From assembly GCA_002633005.1 (NCBI GenBank), contig NMRA01000305.1, positions 429,110 through 493,109 on the forward strand: a DNA stretch of 64,000 nt, given 5' to 3'. Origin of the DNA: Phoronis australis. Lineage: Eukaryota > Phoronida > Phoronidae. This document shows, one piece after another, positions 21,461-33,294 of this stretch (its first letter is position 1; every line of letters starts with the position of its first letter). The translations under genes were made by a program, and so were the position numbers. The notes under the pieces were generated by a model that was given only the letters and a program-made list of their open reading frames with translations, was not told where the DNA came from and did not search any database.

Positions 21461-22679
21461 GCTATTGCAACAGTAAGTGCTACAGAATTCTACTTCTTTT
21501 TTAGAAGAGTAATCAGAAAGTAGAGAGGGACCGAGTTAATGTCATACCAGATAATAGAATATCCTGGCCGGTTATTGTCATGAAATGTGAAAAAAAATCA
21601 ATCATTTCCCATTAAAATCGGGTAAAATAATCCACTTATAATGTAATTAAAAATATCCAAATATTGAGCCATTAAAAATCACCAAAATTGATTCTCACCC
21701 ACTTATTGGCATGACGCGCACCTTCGTTTTTCTATCTAAATGTAACCTCATTCATCTTATTCATTTGCCTCATCCAACCTCGGCGACCGGGGTAAAAATC
21801 AATCATTTCTTGTTCGCCGGTCTTACTCCGACACTCTCCAATATGATAAGATGATGTGAGTGCTTACGATCACTGCCAAGTTGAAACCCACTCGGCTTAA
21901 TGGAAAATTTTCACTTTGATAATTCATGTTGAAACAGAGGACATGTCGTTAAGCAGGCTCCACCATATATATGACTTTAATACAATAAACAATGGATTGT
22001 GGGATACCATCCATCCAAAGCAGAAAGAAACTATAAGCGGACTGGGAATGCCAGTACACCAACATTTCCACCCAACAGGGGGCCTCGGCGATGGATATTC
22101 CACAAATCTCGGACCGTAAAAACGCGAATAGTACTAAATAAACAGCCTTGAGCATAAGTTTTGTTGAAAGTTAAAACAAAAATGTCATCGTGACTGGAAG
22201 AAAAAGAAAAGAGTCTGTAATATTTCTCAAACTCTTACAACGCAGTTTGTCTTCAAAGTTGTAAAATAAGTCAAATAACCCATTTCAGGACTTACAAACA
22301 TAGTACAACACAACGCCAACACCCTAAAACCACCACAACAAATATATGCTTGCCTGCCCAGCGCTTTTATGTCAACTTAGCCAAGGTCGCCCCATGAGTT
22401 CAAGGACGACGCATAATGAGTTCAAGGTCGACGCATAATGAGTTCATGGTGAGTCACCATGGCCACATTAAGACGAACGAAATACGACTGAAAAAATTTC
22501 TTGGTTATGTGTTTTCCATTCATTGATATAGTACTACCCAGTCTGTCTCAATTTTCTCATGTATCATTCTGTCCTTGTGTAATGACTTCTGGGCTGTTTC
22601 CACGAACCCCAAAAACATCGGAGGGTGAGTGCACGATGTTACGTACCATTCCCCAGAACTCTTAAAGCCAGTAAATTTC

Positions 22680-23099
22680 CAACAGCAGGATCTGATCTAG
22701 TATGTGTTTGATTAAACTTGACAAACAAAACTTTTGTGTTTGTACACAATGCTAGAAAGTGGGTCAGAGTTTAAAGTCACACAAGGGAATAAGCAAGTGA
22801 AAGTTACGTCTAATTTCTCTGAAAGTCAACCGTTTTTTTCCGTTTGAAGTTTTTTGGTGATAGTATTTCATACAAAACACATCTTTGTCACGACATTTGT
22901 TGAATGTGGTTTGGAAATAGTATTTTTAAATATCAGTTAATGCCAGGCATGCTGTTTACAACATAATTGTTGGATTACGCGAGCTTATAACGAAACGGCT
23001 GTATCCTAACTACCCTATCAGTGAAATCCGGATACTCATCCCATAGCGTGGGTGCATAACGAGACCCCACTGTTGGACCCGTAGGGTGAACACAGCTTA
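22680..23099. mobile_element. Rep-X family copy running up to the E27 donor
   Basis: Contains GGATTACGCGAGCTTATAAC and CAGTGAAATCCGGATACTCA, matching 41.85-42.36 kb. The element sequence continues to within about 30 bases of the E27 donor. Confidence 0.6.
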
Positions 23100-23100
23100 C

Positions 23101-23345
23101 CCTTTTCACCTAAAGGTTGCCACCAACGGAACTTTGTAGCGAGGGTCTTGGCTGCTGGAGGAACTCTCACATTGATCACCTGGGCATTGAAACAACAAAG
23201 GAATGGGTCCATGACCTTGAGCGTGTGCCAGGTAATACCGTTGTTAATAGAATAATCCAGGATAACACCCTCATTACGATGCTGAGGTTTGAGACAAGAG
23301 GGGGAGCCCCTAAAGCTGCCGATTTTGATCACAAACTGTATTACC
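23101..23345 (-). CDS. RELN: reelin exon E27: repeat 3B
   Basis: Encodes VIQFVIKIGSFRGSPSCLKP, QHRNEGVILDYSINNGITWH and VPPAAKTLATKFRWWQPLGE. Matches vertebrate [42 protein letters not shown] and TPATAFRWWQP. Acceptor TTTTCAG, donor GTAAGC. The intron below it consists of repeat sequence almost up to the donor. Confidence 0.94.
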
Positions 23346-24029
23346 CTGAAAACAGAACAAACGTTTTGCAATTGAGTTGAGACGCTGAAAATTAGAGCCC
23401 AGTGCTCAATGTGAAATGTAAGTTGTCACCCTTGACCACTGCGGTAAGCAAAAGAAAGCACACTACAGACAAAACAATCTTCAATCCAAGCAGGAAAGTT
23501 ACTTATTTTTTATGACAATTATACCACTGAGGATAAGACTGAATTAATACAAGGTTCATGTAATCATAAGAGAAGCCTAATTTCAGGCCTTTTGAGGGTG
23601 TTTTTAAGGCTTATCAATATGAGTTGAAGGCCTCTTTGACAAATTTTTTGCACGTGAATAAGAACACAACAAAGACATAATGCAACCAAATACATGTATA
23701 TTGGACTATTACATCTACCCCCTTTCGAAAAAGCGTTGGCTAAGTTCCCGACCCAAACTGCAGATGGGATGGAAAAGTACCACTAACACCAGAAACATAC
23801 AACTGAATTGTACACCTGTGGAGAAATTCCAAACTATAATTAAACGTTGTCTCCCCTTACTTCTGAAATTACTAAGTCTTTACTTTACCATGTTTAAGCG
23901 AAATGCCAACAAGAGTATTTCATAATAAATATTCCAGAATTTCATGATTATGAACAGTGCTGTTCAAGATTTCAATTTTCAGCAGATGTCATTATGAAAT
24001 GCCATTTATTGAATAGTTAAACGACTTAC

Positions 24030-24243
24030 TTAATGTTGGTCGCATTCAGTTCCACTGTCTCGGCCACACGGCTTCCCAACTCACCAAAGTAGAGACCATT
24101 GCCAACATCAATAATACCACATTCCCTTCCAAGATGGCCGCCAAGAACTCTGGACCACAATGCACTGGGTTTATTGTCATCGTCAAAACGATCAAACAAC
24201 AGTGGTTGTTTGTCATTTAATTGGGATGATTCACAGTAAGGGC
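24030..24243 (-). CDS. RELN: reelin exon E26: EGF 3 end and repeat 3B
   Basis: Encodes GPYCESSQ, then LLFDRFDDDNKPSALWSRVL, GGHLGRECGIIDVGNGLYF and RVAETVELNATNIK. Matches vertebrate [26 protein letters not shown]...GKREARTVPLDTRNIR. Donor GTAAGT. Its acceptor CTTTCTAG and first 17 bases are the innermost unit of a tandem repeat that copies the same splice site three more times upstream. Confidence 0.92.
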
Positions 24244-24372
24244 CTAGAAAGGTATAAACGACATTGGGATGATTCACAGTAAGGGCCTAGAGTGGTATAA
24301 ATGATTCACAGTAAGGGCCTAGAGTGGTATAAATGATTCACAGTAAGGGCCTAGAAAGGTATAAATGATCGA
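24221..24372. repeat. tandem copies of the E26 3' splice site (about 32-43 base units)
   Basis: Four units share TGATTCACAGTAAGGGCCTA (plus strand), that is, the first bases of exon E26 together with its CTAG acceptor. A fifth decayed unit follows (TGATCGACAGTAGG). Only the unit nearest the exon gives an open frame. Confidence 0.9.
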
Positions 24373-25449
24373 CAGTAGGTGATCATGAGGTACACTGCTG
24401 CAGTAGATTTCAAAAAAATGATGGAATTTCTTCTCATTCGGAAATCGGTGAAATTTTGAAGCAAAAATTTACAGCTTAACTTCAAATGACGTCTAATGCT
24501 ACTTTTCCATCTGGTTCCCTTTTAGGTTTTCGTCACAACTTCAACGAAGCTGGACCAACTTTGACAATAAGTCTTATTAAATAAAATTACAGCAATACCA
24601 CTTGATGATATTAGGCAAATATCACAATTACTATTTCATCACTTCCCAATTTCTGGCCAACATTATCACTACTCGGTCAACAAGGCCAGAACAAAACCAT
24701 TAAGTGTTACTACGTGTTGTTTTCATTCCTCACTTTTCACTGCCAAACTTTTGTATTTAACGTTCCAACAATTGCAACATAATTACCAACTTTTGCAATT
24801 TTTGAGTTTGAAGTTTCAAAACTTATGAGTGATTATAAACCCACCATTCCGTTGAAGAAACTAAATTTCGATTTAGATCACTTGCCACTATAAAGTAATT
24901 CCCAACTTATTTTTTGCTCAGGTGATAAGTGATTTTTCACTTTGCAAAGACCTGACAATTCTTTATTTCTCAAAACCATGCCCAGCAAATGAAATGACAC
25001 GCCATGACAAATCAGCTTGTTGAGCCTGGGTGGAGTTCAGTAACACTAGGACCTCGCTAAAAAGCAAAAAAATTAGATTTTGTGAGATTACACAAGACTT
25101 TGCCATGTAGTTTCAACAAGAGCACGTCATGATTTTGGCTAGGTTTTTCTCGCCGCCAGACAGCTGCTGAACTCTACCCTAGTCTAAAGCAATAGCAAAC
25201 TGTTCTTTCTTTCCAAATCAGAAATCACATGTCCAGTTGATTAAAGGAAGAAATTAAGTCCAATTTCATAATGGATAGTGGTCTAAAACATAAATGGTTT
25301 TTGTGACAGAAGGTTTAAATCTGTAATAAAGTTCCACGAGTAAAAACTAGATGATTGTGATCAGTCAAAGGTCAGAAATCGCTAATTCCAATTCGTCAAC
25401 TGAGGCACCCAACTTAACAAGACAAAAATTATGTCCCATGTCAGATTAC
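24373..25449 (-). other. reelin intron E25-E26
   Basis: No exon or named repeat recognised beyond the tandem splice-site repeat at its upper-left end. AT-rich with several ACTT-containing runs; nothing else can be supported. Confidence 0.5.
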
Positions 25450-25598
25450 CCAGGTATCCACGGTCACAAGAGCACGTGTCGGCATGACACGTCCCATGTC
25501 CGTTACAGAGTTCTCCACACGGTGTGCCGATGTAGATACTGTCCAGAGCAAAGGTGGATGAGAAGCCGCCATTTTGGATCCAGTGGAAACGAGTCTTC
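25450..25598 (-). CDS. RELN: reelin exon E25: end of repeat 3A and EGF 3
   Basis: Encodes [40 protein letters not shown] and TCSCDRGYLG. Matches vertebrate SKTRFRWIQES...[22 protein letters not shown]. The acceptor TATCCAAG lies in a weak pyrimidine tract but gives the only in-frame join (Leu-Lys-Lys-Thr-Arg). Donor GTAATC. Confidence 0.9.
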
Positions 25599-25704
25599 CT
25601 TGGATAAAAGATAACAGACAGCTAAAGGGCAAGTCACATTATATCATTTGCAGCCATTACCTACAGCACATGTGAAGTTATTTGATAAAATTTTTAAGAG
25701 CGTA

Positions 25705-25934
25705 TCTTTCTGACTGGTTACTCCAGCTATGAGTGTCATTAACACGGAGTAGGCTTTTTGAAATTGACAAGCAAGGTAAGTGACAGCAGTTCTTTGTGAA
25801 CCCAGCTCTTGGTCATACAACTGTCCTAGTTGGACTGTGTAACTAAAAATAGCTTAACAAAGGGTTTATGGTACTGGTTGAGAAGATAACTGTTTCGTTA
25901 CCCCCTGTGTATCTGAATACCTGAGCCCAGAATG
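25705..25934. mobile_element. MITE-1 family, copy 3
   Basis: Carries the family core (GCAGTTCTTTGTGAACCC, TAGTTGGACTGTGTAACTAA, GCCCAGAATGAG at the end). The left end is degraded. In the E24-E25 intron. Confidence 0.65.
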
Positions 25935-26267
25935 AGTGAATTCTCATTACACTCAGTTGTCAGGACAAGCAATTCTGCTTGCGCTCAGACATCATGACGG
26001 GGAATTTCGCATCATTTTGTACAATTATTTTTGTTGTGTACTGCATCATTTCTAAACATCCAAAGGGAAACAAAAACGTGAAATTTCTGCTCACCAAAAT
26101 TAAGAATCAGTTGATCCTAAATTAGCCTCAAACATATGCAACAGATACACTGAATGTTAATCCAACATAATTTAGAAGACTTGGCAGTTCATAAAATCAT
26201 AGAAAATGGCCGCCGACGGAACGTATTCATCCATCCTTCTAGTGTGTGACATCGCGGTGAATAATCA

Positions 26268-26395
26268 TTTGTCCTTGATCATAATTCTTGAATATGGGAC
26301 GACAAGCATTGTTTATTTTCAAAATTTGGTACAAATTCCAACCTTGATCAAAATTATGAATTTTCCACTGTCCCAATCTAGATAATTTTTACCAT
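26268..26395. mobile_element. MITE-3 type fragment
   Basis: Holds ATAATTCTTGAATATGGGAC and TCTAGATAATTTTTACCATA, phrases shared with the elements at 6.57 and 13.68 kb. Confidence 0.4.
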
Positions 26396-26478
26396 AAATA
26401 AATCACTGACACTTTGTATAATAAAGCACAACATTCACATTTTCAAATTAAAGCCAAAATGTGTTCCCAGCAGAAACT

Positions 26479-26628
26479 GTAATACCACAGTCATAACAAC
26501 AGAGGTCACTGCAAACAATTTTTGCTGAATGTTATAACTTGACCTAACAGCAGTAATACCACAGTCATAACAACAGAGGTCACTGCAAACACTCTTTGCT
26601 GAATGCTATAACTAGACCTAACAACCAA
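26479..26628. repeat. two tandem copies of a 74-75 base unit
   Basis: The unit starts GTAATACCACAGTCATAACA and ends near ACCTAACAGCA; second copy differs at a few bases. E24-E25 intron. Confidence 0.85.
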
Positions 26629-26778
26629 CCCTTCATACTTTTTGTCATTGGTGAAAAAGTGGTACAAAGGATACTATAGACATCTGAACAAATATCTCGC
26701 CACAAGAACAACAAATATTGTCTGGTGAAAAAATAACTGAGGCAAATTATAACAAATACAAGAATAGCTTGGACTCAC

Positions 26779-26993
26779 TTGAGTGTAATCTCGTCGTTCA
26801 GGGGAATTATGACCCTCGTCCACTCTCCATATGTGCCTGAGTAGTACACACTGCCCTCATGGTGGTCAGTCCCGCACTCGCCTTCCAGGTAACAATCTAA
26901 TTGGACGAGATGCCAGGTGTTGCCGGAGTCGTGTGAGTACTCCACATATACGGGGTAGTCATATGAGAAGGCCCGAGTACAGCCAACATTGAT
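26779..26993 (-). CDS. RELN: reelin exon E24: repeat 3A
   Basis: Encodes INVGCTRAFSYDYPVYVEYS, HDSGNTWHLVQLDCY and GTYGEWTRVIIPLNDEITLK. Matches vertebrate [34 protein letters not shown] and EEWTRITIVIP. Acceptor CTTACAG, donor GTGAGT. It has no Met-initiated frame, so it was found by phase and homology. Confidence 0.93.
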
Positions 26994-27361
26994 CTGTAAG
27001 AGGGCCCTTCAGTTAGGATCCCTTAATATTAAAACACTGTGTTGGTCTTAGGACAAACTGTCAAAGCAGAATTTATCTACGTTATGTACACCACTGAACC
27101 ATTCTTGTGGTTATGAAACTTTTTTGAATTTTTTTGAAAAAACATCTTGGTTAATAGAATATTAAAATTTCCAGTCATGTCAACCTTAGATAATAGAAAC
27201 ATTCAATCAAAACAATTCAGACTATAGTAGTTACAACTGCTCATCAAAGTTTTTTAAAAATAATTTCAACTAGTAACCCCATGGTCATTATGTTTTCTAG
27301 ATATTTAAAGTACATTATTAATGATACTTAGGGTCAACTAGAAAATATATGACCACACGAC

Positions 27362-27529
27362 CTTGAACTGGACAATGTCCCCTTTAGATAGCTGCAGGTC
27401 CTTTGTGGTGACAAACTTCTGGTTGTCTTGAGCTGTAAACATCAACACTTGTTTGGACGACTGGCAAAAGGTGCCCATCATGGCGTCAGTGGTCTCTGAC
27501 CACTGGTCACTCACTTGGTCAGAGTACGT
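27362..27529 (-). CDS. RELN: reelin exon E23: repeat 3A start
   Basis: Encodes DQVSDQWSETTDAMMGTFCQ, VLMFTAQDNQKFVTTKDLQL and SKGDIVQFK. Matches vertebrate [21 protein letters not shown]...[28 protein letters not shown]. Symmetric phase-0 exon of 56 codons; acceptor GTTACAG, donor GTCGTG (weak at +3 onward). Confidence 0.92.
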
Positions 27530-28061
27530 CTGTAACACAGTTTATAGAGATTTTTCATTTGGTAACACTATTCAACAAGTTATCTATCGTGACAAGCTTC
27601 CCTGTTCATGTAATTTTGAATTATTTTTTTGGATAGTTACGATAACAAGACTGATGGTGTACACAAGCAAAGTCAACCTATTGTGTGGCATCATATTGAA
27701 GACTGCGCAACGCTACTTAATCGTGATGGACCATACTGAGCAGCCCACTCGCGTCGGTCGAAATTCCTGGGCAAGCCACATTTTCATTCCAGAACAGTAG
27801 GCCAAACAACGCGAGTGCGTAACAGCAAGAAGATATTACATTACAAGAAATGGCTTCCTGGTAATAGCCTAGCATTCAAATTGATCCTAAAAAAGTGACC
27901 CTGAGCTTGCACCATGGTCGTTTAGCACCATGGCCATTTAGCATCATGGCAACTAGTGCTATCGCCATGCCTTCTAATGCTAAACAACAAATGTTACACA
28001 ATTACTCTAAATAAAATTCCAAATAACTAAAACACAACTATCCAAGCATTTTGTTTCTCAC

Positions 28062-28230
28062 CTGAGAGCTGTCTTCCATGACATGTTGCGTGGCCCCAGG
28101 CTGGTGTTGACCTATACTTATCTCATCCACTGCCCACTGGTCAGTGTCAGGTCCTGAGTGGGCAGGCTGCCACCAACGGAGACGAGTCTGAGACGTCTTG
28201 GCTAGTGAAGGCAAGTCAATGTGGACAAAC
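28062..28230 (-). CDS. RELN: reelin exon E22: end of repeat 2B, linker into repeat 3
   Basis: Encodes [40 protein letters not shown], then a linker ending MEDSSQ. Matches vertebrate [37 protein letters not shown]. The linker corresponds to the region of the vertebrate N-terminal cleavage site but does not conserve it. Donor GTGAGA, phase 0. Confidence 0.94.
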
Positions 28231-28914
28231 CTGTACAAATGACCACAACTGCAGTCAGATAATAATATCGAGGACACGGCAGACTTACAGTCAGAAGTCA
28301 CAAATTTAGGACAAAAATAATAACCAAAATTTCAGTTTTCTCATTTGTCAGCATCCTCCAATATTGTTGTGACTACCCAGAGGTTTTTAAAATGTTGCGC
28401 TATGGTAGATATAGTACAAAACTTGAATGATGTAACGCATTGATTTGATGCTATGTACTTTGTATGAAAAAAGAGCAAATAAAATTTCAGCTTTCGGCCA
28501 TATTGTGTCTTAAATTGGTGACATTTTACTACTAGACACTAACAGATGAAGAATAACACTCCGTCTGGTCCTAATGTGTCATCAACTCATTTCCACACAA
28601 CCTTAACATAAGGCTGTTTTCCGTAACACTGGCATCGTGTAACTTTGGCGAGTCTACGCAGAATATAGCCACGCATTACAGCAAAGAATGCAACCTCACT
28701 ATAACTTTTACTTCAAACTACTGTACGTACCCTATTCGATGTCATACTTTCAGCATGCTTTTATCATGTTTTAAGAAACAGTTCTGACAACACATCTTTC
28801 AAAATTTTTATTAAAAAAAATTAACTATTCACAATGCAGAAGATCTTCTTTGCCTTCATAAATCCAGTAGAGATTCATGTTTCAATTGCTGGTGAACAGT
28901 TACTGCCTGGACAC

Positions 28915-29115
28915 TGTAAGCTCAGTGTGGCTCAGCGGCATGAGCTCAGGACTCCCTTTGGGAGGCCCGAGCTCAAATCCTGGTTTATTGGCAGACAATT
29001 GAGCATTGCGCAAGTGTCTCCTACTCCTCTCAGCTTGGTTTTACTAGTGAGTGTATGAATGTATGCAAGGGAGTGAATTAGAACCTAAATATAATGCGAA
29101 AGCGATTTCTGGAGC
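28915..29115 (+). mobile_element. tRNA-derived SINE-B, fuller copy
   Basis: A-box TGGCTCAGCGG, B-box AGCTCAAATCC, then a non-tRNA body ending ATAATGCGAAAGCGATTTCT. A shorter copy with a clear target duplication lies at 43,982-44,139. Its 3' end lies about 80 bases from the E21 donor. Possible 9-base target duplication ACTGTAAGC / AGTGTAAGC. Confidence 0.75.
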
Positions 29116-29192
29116 TGCGCTTAGTGTAAGCACAAATAACAACACTGAACGCTGTTTTATTTTGGTAAACAACTGAGATGTTTAAAACATAC

Positions 29193-29401
29193 ATTGGTTT
29201 TCGCAGCTCATCTGAGTAGAGTTCCTTCAGTAGATGCCAGGTGGTGCCACCATCATTTGAGTACTGCACCAACACATTTTCTGCTCTCTCATTAGCTCCT
29301 TGACATGACTCAGTGCTGCCCCCACCCACTCGAGCATAAAACTGGACATAGTCTGAGTATCTTGTATCAAGGTCCACAGTAACCAACTTCCTCACACCAA
29401 A
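29193..29401 (-). CDS. RELN: reelin exon E21: repeat 2B
   Basis: Encodes FGVRKLVTVDLDTRYSDYVQ, FYARVGGGSTESC and VLVQYSNDGGTTWHLLKELY. Matches vertebrate [29 protein letters not shown] and [21 protein letters not shown]. Acceptor CCTTAG, donor GTATGT after two bases of a Met codon. Confidence 0.94.
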
Positions 29402-29720
29402 CTAAGGAGAAAAAAGAAAATATGGCACAACACTTAAAAAGTCATAATTCGATTAATTAACAAGTACAAGGCATCTCATATTCAAAATCAAGACAATGAT
29501 TTTGCAACCTTTCTTCTTCTTTTAAACAGCTCTTCTCCTAACGGAATGTTGGACAACTGTCAGTCAATTAGTTTTGTAGGCAAAAACAAAACACCTGTTG
29601 AGGACATTTGATGAAACGACAAAACAGAGTTGGCACTGCACAAACACTGCCAAGTCTACGGCACTGGTTCCTTTGAATAAGTCAGACATCAAATCGAATT
29701 TCGACCACTCAAACCAATAC

Positions 29721-29907
29721 CTTAGAAAAGTAGAGTGACTCCCCAGATAGTATTGTGCCACAACCTTGATCTCCACTGACCACTTGACCGCCATAAATGT
29801 CCAGCCAGTGATCATGTTGACGGGTCATCAGAGAGAAGTCAGCCTTGCCCGAGTTCTGTAACCGTTGTCTGCTACTGCAGGTGTCGCCACTGTACAACTC
29901 ATCACAC
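29721..29907 (-). CDS. RELN: reelin exon E20: EGF 2 end and repeat 2B
   Basis: Encodes RCDELYSGDTC, then FSLMTRQHDHWLDIYGGQVV and DQGCGTILSGESLYFSK. Matches vertebrate [23 protein letters not shown]. Acceptor TTGTCAG; ends in phase 0 at GTATTG. Confidence 0.93.
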
Positions 29908-30338
29908 CTGACAAAAGAGACACCTGGTGTCAATGACGTTTGACTACTTATGTTACGCCATGAAACAAAGAAGTAATGGTCAGGTGTAAATGTAAAGCAA
30001 CAAATATAGAGTTGGATTTTTAACAAACATTTATCATGAAATTCAACTACGAAAATACAATTTACCTAAGAGGGGGTCAATTCATTAGGGTATAAGTTGA
30101 ACGTGACCTAATTCCTTCATTGAACCAATCTAATTTGAAACATTTTTTCCTTGTTCACCTTAGCAGAAAGCCATTACGAGCAATCTTCAAAAAGCCAGAC
30201 GAGTGCACTTAGTAAAAAACCTAGAACTATACAGAATTCAGATTAAGCATGCGTTTTCTGAAAGCTAAGCAGTTATTGAGAATTTATGTTGGCTGTAATT
30301 TCATCAATACTTATCAAACCCCACCCCTGACTTCTCAC

Positions 30339-30476
30339 CTGCACACACCATCATAACACCTGCCGTGCCCCTGGCAGAAATCAGGACACTGTTGACCCAC
30401 ATACAGGAAGGTCACAGCCCAGTTGTCCGTCAGGCTCCACCATGACTGACGAAGGCGGAACTTGGTCGACTCAGAC
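30339..30476 (-). CDS. RELN: reelin exon E19: end of repeat 2A and EGF 2
   Basis: Encodes STKFRLRQSWWSLTDNWAVT, FLYVGQQC, then PDFCQGHGRCYDGVC. Matches vertebrate [40 protein letters not shown]. Acceptor CAG, donor GTGAGA. The EGF core has Gln instead of the usual Ser (CQGHGRC). Confidence 0.93.
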
Positions 30477-32362
30477 CTGGCATATAGTGAACGAATACAT
30501 CGATCAGTGAAAAGAATTTATCATAAATATAATTATGACAACCCTATTAATCGCCAAACGACGGCTTTCAGTTGCCAAGAAATTCTCAAACCCCTTTATT
30601 TGTTTCTGGGGCTATCTAGTATATTACTCCCAGGGGGCTATGTGCGCGAAATACGATTTGTCTTTCACACGTTGTTGCCAACGTATAGTGTAGGCCTACT
30701 CCAGCGATTCAAGCGCGTGAACTCATGCGAGAGTACCACTTCAAAGCTGCACATCAAAAAAGAACAGCGACAGTCCTAAATGAAAGAGTATACCGGTTTG
30801 GCTCTGTTAAGCCCCGACTGCCAGTGGTTCATTTGAAAATGAACTCATAGATTCCCTGCGGTTATAAAAGACCCGATGCTTTACAACATTCCTCAATATA
30901 ACCCAGAACTGATAGTTTTCTATTCCGGTGTTTCCCGAGGTCGATCTTCCCTAAACCCAACCCTATATTCTATGCCCGTAGCCAGATATTACAACTAAAT
31001 GGGTACTAGATGCAAAATTGGGATCAGCGATTTTTTTATTCTTCTCTTCATACACCTCCCCCCAGCAACTTTTCGCTCCCCTGACCACCGTCGCCGTAAA
31101 ATGTTCAGACTCCTATAAACAATCTTGTTCTGGCTGAAGTGGGCAACTAAAAACAAAATTTTTCCGAGTGGTTAAAAAAAGTACAATGTAGGTGGTAATG
31201 TTATCCAGAGAGTCTACCCTACTAGTAAGATGGAGTTTGTCTCACAAAATCGTATTATTATAACGTTTCTTACCATTGCAGTCTTTTAATATCTTATTAC
31301 TGCAAACACTCAGGTTAACGACTATCATCATGCACAAGCCTACTCACTACCTTTTGAAGTGTTTCATGATAAGCACTCACTGATGTACTAAGCATTTCCC
31401 TTCAACGTTTGAGAATTTCCAATTAAATGCCCACAGTTCATGCTAGCGCCCATCATAGCGCACTACAAAGACCGCGCATGGTTAAAAATTGACACGCAGC
31501 CTAAGTGGTGTGTTTACACAAGAAATTCAGTTTTCAAAATACGTCTTTTCTCAATAATTATGAAAAACCAAATCCAGGCTTTGTTTTATACCTCTGAAAG
31601 AAAGTTAACACTACTGACATGCGTGTCGTTTTGTGACTGACCTATTTTTCCCAGTCATGTTTTGTAACTTATTGCTTTCAAGTCAACAATATGAATAATC
31701 TTAATTAGAGAAATAAGCTATGTTGGATTGTGAAGCTTCATGCCTCTAATTCTTGTTCCTTGCAACTTCATCATATTTTTTAAATCATGCTTGTCAAGTT
31801 CTGGTGTAAAGAAACACTATTCGGTCACCATGGTAATAGATACATGACTATTGTCCACTTTCATATCATGGAAACTTGTGCTGTTGAATAGTGTTTGTAA
31901 TGCTTAAATGTTGTAAAGTATTGTGCATTTTAAGTTACTTATTATCAAAAGGTTGAATCACTTTGGCTTGATGAATAAAAAAATATAACATTTTGTATTT
32001 GGACTTGTCATACTTATGTGCTCGAACGAGCCCCTTATTTGGATAAATGGAAAAAGGCCTCAGTCAGAGAAGCACGAACTCCGAAAAAAGTAGAAAACGA
32101 GACAAAAGTCCACTAGAAGACAGGAAGTACCAAAATTTAGAGTCTGCAATTCATAGCTCTGAACATACCCAGTGAATCTTATAGTAAAAGGTAGACATTC
32201 CCAAAAATTCCAGCCCCCCATTTTTTAGGCTTGGGGCGCTCATGCAAAGTCTGGGCAAATCTCTGTTGAAAGCCAACAACTTTGCACAGTTCACCAGAAG
32301 ACAAGCCCACAAGTTCTAAATAAACCTCGTTTGAGCGAGCGCTGTGACCAGGTATGCCTAAG

Positions 32363-32641
32363 CAGTGGCGGATTTAAGAGGGGGTGGGGGGGGGGGCAAG
32401 GGGACCATGGCCCCCCTAAAATTCTACCAGACACCTTTTGGCAGTTCGGGTGCGAATTGCTGACTAGCGCATGTGCGCAACCAAGGGGGCTCGGGTCCTG
32501 AACAAACCCGGTTTACCTTTTTTTTAGTCAACCCAAAAATTCGAGACCTCCTGCATCCCTCCACACGGGCATCTGCCGAAATTCTGGTGATTAATGTGCC
32601 CTGGCCCCAACCTACCTCAAAATCCTGGATCCGCCCCCGCT
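32363..32641. mobile_element. MITE with CAGTGGCGGAT-type ends
   Basis: Starts CAGTGGCGGATTTAAGAGGG and ends AATCCTGGATCCGCCCCCG, inverted ends typical of a widespread class of non-autonomous cut-and-paste elements (often hAT-related). 279 bases with a G-run of 11. CTAAG flanks both sides and may be part of a target duplication. Confidence 0.65.
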
Positions 32642-33229
32642 AAGGGTAGCCTTGGCGCAAAGCTGTATAGGCCTACTAACAAGCTGTATTTTGTTGATAG
32701 TCTTCACTGGTAGCTGGCACTGAGGCTAGCTAAGGGCTGCCACAGCAGTGTGACACAGGACTAACCAGCCCGTAATTTTATGCGAGTGTCTGAAACTACT
32801 TTGAATATATACAGCATTTGTGATTTGAACATTTGTACTTCGACAAAACAGCTTGCAACCGCATGCCTTTACCGTTTGCCAGTGTCGGGTCTCGATCCGC
32901 ACCGGGTCCGATAGGCTGCGGTCCCGAGTCTGGCAAAATTATTTCTGTCAAAATTTATATGCCACATTTCTTCAGAAAATTCGATGAAATTGTCCGTATT
33001 TTGACTTCATCAAAATTAAGGCACGCTGTCGATTATTTTATCCCCGTTTGCTGTCTGGTAACAGTACAGGTACTGCTCCAGTCGCACTGACGGCGTTTTC
33101 TTAGACTGGGTTCCTCAATGAATTGTACTTCTGTGTTCGCGGTAAGTTCAAAATGGCGGTGTGTTCTACAGGTTCGAATCGTGAGTGGCTTGTTTATTTA
33201 AGCTTTATTCGATTACGGATTGTGTATTA

Positions 33230-33294
33230 GTTATGGGGTAAGTACTTATTAGGTCCTTATANGTTATGGGGTAAGTACTTCTTGGGTCTTTATA
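33230..33294. repeat. 33-base direct duplication around a single N
   Basis: GTTATGGGGTAAGTACTT is repeated on either side of the N at 33,262, with substitutions. Looks like two contig ends that overlap but were not merged. Confidence 0.85.

Larger units (their letters stand above)
21021..22988. repeat. duplicated block, copy A (contains E28 near E27)
   Basis: Partner of 18,610-20,578. The two diverge after GCGAGCTTAT. Comparison with the Rep-X copy at 42.2 kb suggests copy A lacks about 80 bases of the element there, an indel difference. Confidence 0.9.

Noticed and set aside
32833-33090. 85-codon plus-strand frame near a CpG-richer stretch
   Set aside because: No domain and no splice or promoter evidence; I could not support a gene.
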